DNA of 6,041 bases from positions 1-6,041 of the forward strand of contig CAMNHT010000088.1 of the NCBI GenBank assembly GCA_946539625.1. The letters run 5' to 3'. Under the pieces are notes generated by a model. That model was not told the origin of the DNA, made no database searches, and was given only the letters and a program-made list of their open reading frames with translations. Positions 1 through 5,262 of the stretch are shown here, piece by piece. Origin of the DNA: an uncultured Clostridia bacterium (GTDB lineage Bacteria > Bacillota_A > Clostridia > Christensenellales > CAG-138). The position numbers and the translations under genes are program-made. Each line of letters begins with the position of its first letter. Within the stretch, counting starts at the first letter, position 1.

Positions 1-349
1 ACGGAAGCAGGCCGCCGAGCGGCATAAAGAGACAGACGTTCCACATGATCTGGCTTGACCAGAGCCCGCCGTCGTACTGAAAGGCATAGAGAAACGAATC
101 GCCGGGCAGAAGGTGCAGACGCTCCGAAAGCGTCAGGGGGATATTCGTAGGCGCCCAGAAAAACGTCACATAGATCAACGCAAAGAAGTAGCCGATGAGA
201 AGATAGTTTGCAAGCTGCCGGATGAACGGATATGGCTTTCGCTTCATGTGCAGCAGAAGCGCAAACGGCAGATACACGATCGCCGCGGCAAGAGCCGTCA
301 TCGGCAGGAACGTGATCGCGGTGTACAAGTACGTCATAAGAAACCTCAT
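1..349 (-). CDS. VanZ-family membrane protein (N-terminal part, cut by window edge)
   Basis: The minus strand is open from an ATG at 349 to the left edge, giving 116 codons without a stop; the C-terminus lies outside. The protein starts with a hydrophobic helix (about residues 5-33), a short basic loop (HMKRKPYPF, 34-42) and a second helix (about 46-65). A loop with LPGDSF follows, then the segment NVCLFMPLGGLLP at 104-116. That N-x3-F-x-P-x-G pattern is the signature of the VanZ-like family, multi-pass membrane proteins named after a teicoplanin-resistance accessory gene; most chromosomal members have no proven role. Met5 is an equally good or better start, because GAGG precedes it by six bases, whereas no Shine-Dalgarno is seen before Met1. 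The gene diverges from the phosphoesterase gene. No convincing promoter was found for it: TAATAT and TATCAA lie upstream, but neither has a good -35. The family call is fairly firm; the function is unknown. Confidence 0.82.
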   Translation of the reverse strand, partial: MRFLMTYLYTAITFLPMTALAAAIVYLPFALLLHMKRKPYPFIRQLANYLLIGYFFALIYVTFFWAPTNIPLTLSERLHLLPGDSFLYAFQYDGGLWSSQIMWNVCLFMPLGGLLP

Positions 350-458
350 GCTTTTTTGATACCCATATATTACCGCTCAAATGCGTCCAAAATGTCATAA
401 AACTGCGAATAAGCTGTAAGGAAGTTGTAAATCGCTGCACGGACGGACGGAATTTCGG

Positions 459-487
459 TGGACAAGACGAAAAAACCCTGTTATAAT
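459..487 (+). promoter_or_regulatory. Near-consensus sigma-A promoter of the phosphoesterase gene
   Basis: TGGACA at 459-464 (five of six matches to the -35 consensus) is separated by exactly 17 bases from a perfect TATAAT at 482-487. The predicted transcription start is 493-495. That coincides with the ATG at 495, so the message would have essentially no 5' leader. The promoter lies in the 145-base gap between divergent genes. Confidence 0.75.
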
Positions 488-494
488 GCAGTAC

Positions 495-1586
495 ATGAAA
501 TCAAAAATCGACATATTTTGCATTATTGTTTTGTCAGCGGCGCTGTGTTTTATCACGATGGGATGTAGGCTGATCGCTCCGGAAGCGAACGTGCCGAAAC
601 CTGTGCCGACGGACATTCCGACAACGATTCCGACGGAGGAGCCCACGCCGATACCGGAGCCGGCGTTCGAGCAGGTTATGATCGAAACGCCTGTGCCGAC
701 GGAAGCGGCGACGCCCGAACCGACGGAAGTACCGACGCCGACTCCAAACCCCGCGCCGACGCCGTTTTCGATCGTGTGGATGAGCGATACGCAAAATCTG
801 ACCCGGCATTATCCGGAGGTTTTCAACAGCATGCGGGACTGGATCCTGAATGAGAAGGAAACGCTGAACATCGTTTTTGTGATCCATACGGGCGATGTGG
901 TAGATGCATGCACGAATTATATGTGGGATAACGCGTCGATCGCGCTGATTCCCGTGCTGTACGAGATTCCCGGCATGATCGCGAGCGGAAACCATGATCT
1001 CGGAACACAGGACCCGTATTCCATGTTTTCCAACCGCCCGTATGCAAAAATGGTCCAGCTGGAAGGACAGACGTATCGTGACGGGGAATCCGCCTATCGG
1101 ACCTTTACGGCAGGCGGAGATGAATTCCTGGTGTTCGGTCTCGGCTACGGCGTACATGGGACGACAACGATTGACTGGATCGAATCTGTGATCGAACAGC
1201 ATCCGGACGCTGTGATCCTGTTTGATATGCACTACGGTCTGCAGCCGGAAAACCGGTACAGCGGACAGGCGCGGGAACTGTTTCTGAACATCGTACAGAA
1301 AACACCGAGGGCGAGACTGTTGTTGTGCGGGCATCATGATGGGATCCTGAGACACGAGGATCAGATCGACGACGACGGAGACGGGGTACCGGACCGTACG
1401 TTCTATACATTGATGTTCAATGTGCAGGACGACGTCGAGCACGGACTGGGTTTTATGCGGATCCTGACGTTTTACCCGGAGGACCGTCATATCCGGATCA
1501 GGACCTACTCTCCCTGGTTCGATCAATGGAATTACCCGAACGCGCTGCCGGAGGAGAACGATTTTATATTGGAAAACGCTTACTGA
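495..1586 (+). CDS. Probable lipoprotein with PT-rich spacer and calcineurin-like metallophosphoesterase domain
   Basis: This 363-residue protein probably hydrolyses a phosphoester outside the membrane; the substrate is unknown. The N-terminus has lysines, a hydrophobic core and the lipobox-like sequence ITMGC, so it is likely a lipoprotein with Cys24 as lipidated residue. The Thr at -3 is not ideal. A Pro/Thr/Glu-rich spacer fills residues about 33-90. The catalytic domain then shows the metallophosphoesterase motifs in order: SDTQ (97-100), HTGD (131-134), GNHD (165-168), DMHYG (244-248) and CGHHDG (278-283). It ends in the family-typical RILTFYP and RTYSP strands, so it looks complete. Two oddities are an Asp where the GHxH motif normally has its second His, and a DxDxDGxxD loop (292-300) resembling calcium-binding loops. 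An in-frame ATG at 486 would add three residues, but it lies inside the -10 box, so 495 is chosen. There is no Shine-Dalgarno. The next gene starts 58 bases downstream on the same strand. Confidence 0.88.
   Translation: MKSKIDIFCIIVLSAALCFITMGCRLIAPEANVPKPVPTDIPTTIPTEEPTPIPEPAFEQVMIETPVPTEAATPEPTEVPTPTPNPAPTPFSIVWMSDTQNLTRHYPEVFNSMRDWILNEKETLNIVFVIHTGDVVDACTNYMWDNASIALIPVLYEIPGMIASGNHDLGTQDPYSMFSNRPYAKMVQLEGQTYRDGESAYRTFTAGGDEFLVFGLGYGVHGTTTIDWIESVIEQHPDAVILFDMHYGLQPENRYSGQARELFLNIVQKTPRARLLLCGHHDGILRHEDQIDDDGDGVPDRTFYTLMFNVQDDVEHGLGFMRILTFYPEDRHIRIRTYSPWFDQWNYPNALPEENDFILENAY
591..764 (+). repeat. Pro/Thr/Glu-rich linker-coding repeat in the phosphoesterase gene
   Basis: An irregular repeat built on codons for PTE, PTP and EPT (often ccgacg or gagcc) separates the lipobox region from the enzyme domain. 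It encodes an extended, disordered spacer, typical of proteins that hold a domain away from the membrane or through the wall. It is less regular than the three tracts in the neighbouring gene. Confidence 0.75.
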
Positions 1587-1611
1587 TCCGAATCAGACCG
1601 TTCTGATCCGA
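1583..1611. repeat. Paired 9-bp direct repeat with overlapping small hairpins
   Basis: CTGATCCGA occurs at 1583-1591 and again at 1603-1611, exactly 20 bp apart; the first copy contains the stop codon of the phosphoesterase gene. Between them ATCAGA (1592-1597) can pair with TCTGAT (1602-1607) over a four-base loop, or ATCAG can instead pair with the upstream CTGAT (1583-1587). There is no following T run, so this is not a standard terminator. It could be a protein-binding site, a small mRNA structure or a local duplication. Confidence 0.45.
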
Positions 1612-1629
1612 GTGAACCGAAATGATGAT

Positions 1630-1638
1630 TGATACGAT
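1630..1638 (+). promoter_or_regulatory. Possible extended -10 element of the mosaic surface-protein gene
   Basis: TGATACGAT matches the extended -10 form TGn-TATAAT, with TACGAT at 1633-1638 matching the hexamer at four of six positions. No good -35 is present; GTGAAC at 1612-1617 is the nearest. If used, the element would start transcription at about 1645, exactly the first base of the ATG. The alternative is read-through from the upstream gene. Confidence 0.35.
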
Positions 1639-1644
1639 CTGTAG

Positions 1645-4263
1645 ATGAACCGTCAAATGACAATCAGAATGAAACAATTGAAACGCTTTTTGATGCTTAT
1701 ACTTGCAGTGCTTATGACTCTGCCTGCGATCACACTTGCGGAAGAAACGCCTGCGTCTCCGCAAGAAACGCCGTCGACTGCGGAAGAATCGTCGGAGCCG
1801 ACCGAAGAACCCACGCCCGAGCCCACGCCGACGCCTACGCCGGAACCCACGCCGGAGCCCGTCGAAGGCGCGATCCCCTGTGCGTATACGGTCCCGGAAG
1901 AGGTCGAGCCATACGCCTGGCATCTTTGTGACGGCGATCCGTTCACAACGGTTACGCTTCGCCGGAGTGAGAGCATTACCATGAACGTGCCGAACGGCGC
2001 GAAGATGCTCCTGCTCGGCTTTTATGATTACGACAAAAGCTATGAGCTTTTTCTGTTTGACGCAGAGGAACGGCTGATCGACGCAAGCCGCGGTTCATCT
2101 TCCGTCGGCTATCTGTACATCCCGGTCGACGCGAATGTGAAAAAAGCTGTTTTGATCTGCTACGCGTGGAATATGTCGATCGCCGACTGGTACGCCGTCG
2201 CGGACGAGAGCGCACTCCCGTTTCCCGATACGAAGGACGAAACGGACGTGCTGGTGGTGCTGAATGCGCCGGGCGATGAACTCACAAAGCTCGGCGGCGT
2301 TCTGCCGACGCTGTGCGGCGAGCACGGGCTCTCTGCACGGGTCGTGTATCTGCGTGCGGCGGACGGATTTTATTCATTCCAGTGTATGCAGATCCTGCAG
2401 AAGATGGGAATCCGGAAAGCGCCGTATTTCGGGAAAGGCAAAAAACAAAATACCGACAGCGATAACGCCGTGCTGAACGCACTCGGATTATCGGAGGAGA
2501 AGCTGAGACAGCTTTTGGTGACAGAGATGCGTACATGCCGACCGAAGCTGATCATAACGCTTGATCCGGAGGGAGAGGGCGACTATATGGATCGGTTTAT
2601 TGCGCGGCAGACGCTTGCTGCCGTTCCGTATGCGGAAATGACGGAATTTACACAGGAACTCGAACCGTATACGCCGATCAAGGTTTATACGGTCGCGGAG
2701 GAAGGCGGAACCGTCTTCGCAGGGGATACGCCGCTGTACGCGTACGACGGGACAACTGCCGTCGCACTTGCGGATGAGCTGTACAAGATCTATCGCGAAG
2801 AGCGCCTGTATCGACGGAAAATGCCGGAAACCGTACGGTTTACGCTCCGGATGAGCTCGGTCGGCGAGGATGCAAAAGGCAACGACCTGCTGGAGAATCT
2901 GTCCGTTGACGTCTTTTCCGCGTATCGTGATCTCGAACCGACGCCTGAACCGACGCCCGAACCGACGCCGGAACCGACTTCGGAACCGACGCCGGGTCCC
3001 GCGGAGGAGCCGACGCCGGAATCCACGCCGGAGTTGACGCCTGAGCCGAAGGAACAGCTGCCTGAAGAGAGAACGACCAAAGCAAACCGCGCGCTTTGGT
3101 GGCTGCCGGCGGCGATCGGCGCGGCTGCCGCAGTCGCTTTGTGGTTCCTGCTTGCGAAGCACCCCAAAGTGAGGATCCCTGTCTGCCTGCTTCTGCTTGC
3201 TGCGGGGATCGTGCTGTCATTCTTTTTGATGAACGATCGGGCAAAGGAACCCGAAAAGCTGACGGAACTTCCTGCCGCAGGGACGACCGCACCGACGGCG
3301 GAACCCACGCCGGAATCGACGGAGGTATCTGCGCCGGACCCGACAGAGGAGCCGACTCACGAACCGACAGAGGAACCGACGCCGGAACCGACGCCCGAAC
3401 CGACGCCGGATCCGGACGACATATATTATCTTGACGGAGACGGCGAGGAATACGAGCTCGATTTTGACAACGGACACTGGTGGTATAAAAACAACGTCCT
3501 TTCGATCGACGTGCACGAGATCCATACGACCTTCGTTGACGGGAACAACAACACCGTTCCGCTGATCTATTACGTCGGGGATATTCGAATGCGGGAGTAT
3601 TCAAGCTACCGCTCCGGCGTACGCCCGTTCGTACAGCCGTGGAAGTATGCGCGGCTTGAAAAGGCGGTTTTTGCGATCACCGGGGATAACCTGGACGCCG
3701 CTGAAAGGGAAGAAAAGGGCTGCCTGATCCGGAAAGGCGCGTACTACTGGAATTCAAACCATTCCGACACGCTTGTGATCAAGGACGGCATGGCGCTCAG
3801 CGTGATCCCACGCGGCGAAGCGTCGGAGCGCATCCTGCTGGATCACGGCATACGCGATACCTATGGGTTCGGGCCGATTCTGGTCGAGAACGGCGAGGTC
3901 AGCCCATACGTGACGCTCAGCCGTGTCGATCACGTCAATCCGCGCTGCGGCATCGGCATGATCGAACCGGGACATTGGATCGCGCTTGCGACGGAAGGCA
4001 GACAGGGCGGTTGGTCACACAGTATTTCGCTTGAATACTTCGGACAGATGTTTGTGGATTACGGCTGCACGGTTGCGTTCAATATGGACGGCGGTTCGTC
4101 GGTCGGTGTCGTTTTCATGGGCGAGGCTCTGAATCGGCATTACATGTCCGGGACGAGCGATCTGCAGCGCCCGTGGACCGACGCGCTGCTGTTTGGTTAC
4201 AGCGAAGATGTCCCTTCGCCGGATATGATGACCATCCACGACGGATACCGGCACGATTTTTAA
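1645..4263 (+). CDS. Mosaic surface protein: discoidin-like, degenerate PIG-L-like, membrane hairpin, phosphodiester glycosidase
   Basis: This 872-residue protein appears to be exported and anchored in the membrane by an internal helix pair. A signal peptide (cleavage near ITLA, about residue 32) precedes a PT linker (51-74). Residues about 76-188, with a CDGDPFTTV segment, resemble discoidin-like domains that precede PIG-L domains in clostridial surface proteins. Residues about 199-420 follow the PIG-L/LmbE deacetylase pattern up to the closing VGEDAKGNDLLEN. However, the zinc motif HPDDE is APGDE (208-212) and the later HxDH region is YMDR (314-317), so this domain is probably inactive. A second PT linker (431-468) leads to helices at 483-504 and 511-529, joined by a basic loop; a third PT linker (550-591) follows. 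The C-terminal domain (about 592-853) carries NPRCGIG (765-771), EGR (784-786) and NMDGGSS (813-819), hallmarks of the phosphodiester glycosidase family that includes the lysosomal uncovering enzyme NAGPA. Met9 is an alternative start; no start has a Shine-Dalgarno. Domain order is firm; the substrate is unknown. Confidence 0.87.
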   Translation: MNRQMTIRMKQLKRFLMLILAVLMTLPAITLAEETPASPQETPSTAEESSEPTEEPTPEPTPTPTPEPTPEPVEGAIPCAYTVPEEVEPYAWHLCDGDPFTTVTLRRSESITMNVPNGAKMLLLGFYDYDKSYELFLFDAEERLIDASRGSSSVGYLYIPVDANVKKAVLICYAWNMSIADWYAVADESALPFPDTKDETDVLVVLNAPGDELTKLGGVLPTLCGEHGLSARVVYLRAADGFYSFQCMQILQKMGIRKAPYFGKGKKQNTDSDNAVLNALGLSEEKLRQLLVTEMRTCRPKLIITLDPEGEGDYMDRFIARQTLAAVPYAEMTEFTQELEPYTPIKVYTVAEEGGTVFAGDTPLYAYDGTTAVALADELYKIYREERLYRRKMPETVRFTLRMSSVGEDAKGNDLLENLSVDVFSAYRDLEPTPEPTPEPTPEPTSEPTPGPAEEPTPESTPELTPEPKEQLPEERTTKANRALWWLPAAIGAAAAVALWFLLAKHPKVRIPVCLLLLAAGIVLSFFLMNDRAKEPEKLTELPAAGTTAPTAEPTPESTEVSAPDPTEEPTHEPTEEPTPEPTPEPTPDPDDIYYLDGDGEEYELDFDNGHWWYKNNVLSIDVHEIHTTFVDGNNNTVPLIYYVGDIRMREYSSYRSGVRPFVQPWKYARLEKAVFAITGDNLDAAEREEKGCLIRKGAYYWNSNHSDTLVIKDGMALSVIPRGEASERILLDHGIRDTYGFGPILVENGEVSPYVTLSRVDHVNPRCGIGMIEPGHWIALATEGRQGGWSHSISLEYFGQMFVDYGCTVAFNMDGGSSVGVVFMGEALNRHYMSGTSDLQRPWTDALLFGYSEDVPSPDMMTIHDGYRHDF
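1795..1866 (+). repeat. PT-linker repeat tract 1 in the mosaic gene
   Basis: Near-repeats of six and twelve bases (cccacgccg, gagccc, gaaccc) encode EPTEEPTPEP followed by TPTPTPEPTPEP. The tract forms the spacer just after the signal peptide, between it and the discoidin-like domain. Confidence 0.8.
2935..3048 (+). repeat. PT-linker repeat tract 2 in the mosaic gene (12-bp units)
   Basis: The most regular of the tracts. A 12-base unit of the form gaaccgacgccN (coding EPTP) is repeated in tandem from 2935, then decays into variants coding TSEP, PGPA and TPEST. It links the PIG-L-like domain to the membrane hairpin. Gain or loss of units would keep the reading frame. Confidence 0.82.
3292..3417 (+). 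repeat. PT-linker repeat tract 3 in the mosaic gene
   Basis: The same 12-base EPTP-coding unit recurs, degenerate at first (EPTPEST, DPTEEP, THEPTEEP) and regular at its end (EPTPEPTPEPTP). It separates the second membrane helix from the phosphodiester glycosidase domain, which starts near the DDIYYLDGDGEEY segment. Confidence 0.82.
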
Positions 4264-4293
4264 CGCATGATTCTTTTACAAAGAGGATAGATC

Positions 4294-4300
4294 AAGGGAG
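4294..4300 (+). promoter_or_regulatory. Ribosome binding site of the TraX-family gene
   Basis: AAGGGAG ends eight bases before the ATG at 4309. It is a clear Shine-Dalgarno, in contrast to the two genes upstream, and it fixes this start. Confidence 0.75.
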
Positions 4301-4308
4301 AAAACGCA

Positions 4309-5067
4309 ATGCAAACGGCAACGGATAACGGCAGGGGACTGACCGGAAACGCGCTGAAGCTCATCGCGATCGCGGCGATGACGCTGGATCATGTGCTGTG
4401 GATCCTGTTCCCGGGCTATCAGCATATGTGGTGGCTGCTCTGCCTGCACGCGGTCGGACGCGTCACCGCGCCGATCATGTGGTTCTTCATTGCGGAGGGC
4501 TATCTGCACACGCATGATTTCAAAAAATACGCGCTGCGGCTGCTGCTCTTTGCGATCGTTTCACACTTCGCCTACTGCTTCGCGTTCGGCATTTCGTTTT
4601 TGCCGTTCCAAAAGAGTGTGTTCAACCAGACGAGCGTCATCTGGTCGCTGTTCTGGGGGCTCATTACGATCCGGCTCTATGATTCGGAGATCAGAACGTG
4701 GCTGAAGTTCCTGCTGCTCGTGCCGATCCTTCTCGTCAGCTTCCCGTCGGACTGGAGCTGCATTGCTGTGATGGCGATCCTGTATCTCTGGGGGAAACGC
4801 GATTCGTTTGCAAAGCGAATGCTCTGGATGATGGTCTGGACGGCGGCTTATGCAGTGGTGTATTTCTTCTTCATCGACAAGGCGTACGGCGTACTGCAGC
4901 TTTGCACGGCGCTGTCCATTCCGCTTCTGTACCTCTATAACGGACAGCGCGGCACATGGAAGGGCATGAAGTGGTTCTTCTATATCTACTACCCGGCGCA
5001 TCTTGTTGCGGTCGGCATTCTCCGGATGCTCCTTTTGGGAAATGTCGGGGTCATGATCGGAACGTGA
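4309..5067 (+). CDS. TraX-family multi-pass membrane protein
   Basis: The 252-residue protein has the full pattern of the TraX family. It shows LKLIAIAAMTLDH at 16-28, GRVTAP at 50-55, EGYLHTHDFKKYALRL at 63-78, SDW at 147-149, YNGQRG at 210-215 and KWFFYIYYPAHL at 221-232. About seven to eight hydrophobic helices fill the rest, and the length is typical. The founding member, TraX of the F plasmid, acetylates the N-terminus of pilin. Chromosomal homologues in Firmicutes are widespread, not tied to conjugation, and mostly of unknown substrate; they are thought to be membrane acyltransferase-like enzymes. No conjugation gene is visible here, so a role in modifying a surface molecule is only an inference. 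The gene begins 45 bases after the mosaic gene on the same strand with no obvious promoter between, so co-transcription is likely. A weak terminator follows it. Confidence 0.9.
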   Translation: MQTATDNGRGLTGNALKLIAIAAMTLDHVLWILFPGYQHMWWLLCLHAVGRVTAPIMWFFIAEGYLHTHDFKKYALRLLLFAIVSHFAYCFAFGISFLPFQKSVFNQTSVIWSLFWGLITIRLYDSEIRTWLKFLLLVPILLVSFPSDWSCIAVMAILYLWGKRDSFAKRMLWMMVWTAAYAVVYFFFIDKAYGVLQLCTALSIPLLYLYNGQRGTWKGMKWFFYIYYPAHLVAVGILRMLLLGNVGVMIGT

Positions 5068-5084
5068 AGACTTTTATACGGCGC

Positions 5085-5108
5085 GCAGCGACTCTGTGCG
5101 CTGCTTTT
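5085..5108 (+). terminator. Possible intrinsic terminator after the TraX-family gene
   Basis: GCAGCG (5085-5090) pairs perfectly with CGCTGC (5099-5104) across an eight-base loop and is followed directly by TTTT. The stem is GC-rich but only six pairs and the T run is short, so termination may be partial. The site sits 18 bases after the stop codon, a usual place for a terminator. Confidence 0.45.
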
Positions 5109-5171
5109 CGGTCATACGGTGACGATTCCGATGTCACGAGATGACCCCATCCCCGTCACGGGACGGCCGGG

Positions 5172-5226
5172 AAATAAATAATAATAGTAAAGATATCATG
5201 GACGACGTCCCGTCAGTCGGTATAAC
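5172..5226 (+). promoter_or_regulatory. Promoter with AT-rich UP-like block before the radical SAM gene
   Basis: TGGACG (5199-5204) and TATAAC (5221-5226) are separated by 16 bases and match the -35 and -10 consensus at four and five of six positions. The predicted start is near 5233, leaving a leader of about 30 bases. Immediately upstream, 5172-5196 is almost pure A/T in otherwise GC-rich DNA and falls at about -61 to -37, where UP elements bind the polymerase alpha subunit. Confidence 0.55.
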
Positions 5227-5248
5227 GCGCGATCTGACCTGACGGGAC
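5207..5248. promoter_or_regulatory. 10-bp perfect inverted repeat spanning the radical SAM promoter (candidate operator)
   Basis: GTCCCGTCAG (5207-5216) is matched exactly by its reverse complement CTGACGGGAC (5239-5248), with 22 bases between. The left arm lies in the spacer between -35 and -10, and the right arm lies in the leader just before the Shine-Dalgarno. Arm centres are 32 bp apart, about three helical turns. Because the predicted transcript starts between the arms, only one arm would be in the mRNA, which favours a DNA operator over an RNA hairpin. Confidence 0.5.
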
Positions 5249-5256
5249 AGGAAGGG
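5249..5256 (+). promoter_or_regulatory. Ribosome binding site of the radical SAM gene
   Basis: AGGAAGGG ends six bases before the ATG at 5263. It begins directly after the right arm of the inverted repeat, so a protein bound there would also lie against the translation start region of the DNA. Confidence 0.7.
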
Positions 5257-5262
5257 TACGGC

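Noticed and set aside
113..400. A 95-codon plus-strand frame at the left end
   Set aside because: It is almost wholly opposite the VanZ-like gene and is rich in Arg, Lys and Gln with no recognisable fold.
534..1526. A 330-codon open frame on the minus strand opposite the phosphoesterase gene
   Set aside because: It is Arg/His-rich with no domain pattern, and it mirrors a plus-strand gene with complete catalytic motifs. GC-biased codons commonly leave such antisense frames open.
2935..3048. The tandem 12-bp units considered as a CRISPR-like or other non-coding repeat array
   Set aside because: The units are contiguous with no spacers, stay in frame and encode an EPTP linker, so they are coding minisatellites.
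2488..3604. Long Arg-rich or Gly/Ser/Val-rich minus-strand frames over the PT-linker region
   Set aside because: They are translations of the opposite strand of the 12-bp repeats, which stay open in several frames because of their composition; they have no ribosome binding site or promoter.
4264..4308. Search for a promoter or terminator between the mosaic gene and the TraX-family gene
   Set aside because: No hairpin with a T run and no -35/-10 pair with acceptable spacing was found; co-transcription is the simpler reading.
5119..5137. GTGAC/GTCAC inverted repeat considered as a second terminator or operator
   Set aside because: Five base pairs around a nine-base loop with no T run is weak and close to chance expectation.
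5131..5181. A 16-codon frame (MSRDDPIPVTGRPGNK) upstream of the radical SAM gene, considered as a precursor peptide
   Set aside because: It has no Shine-Dalgarno, no cysteines or leader/core pattern, lies upstream of the predicted promoter and is very short. Nothing beyond proximity supports a modified-peptide precursor.
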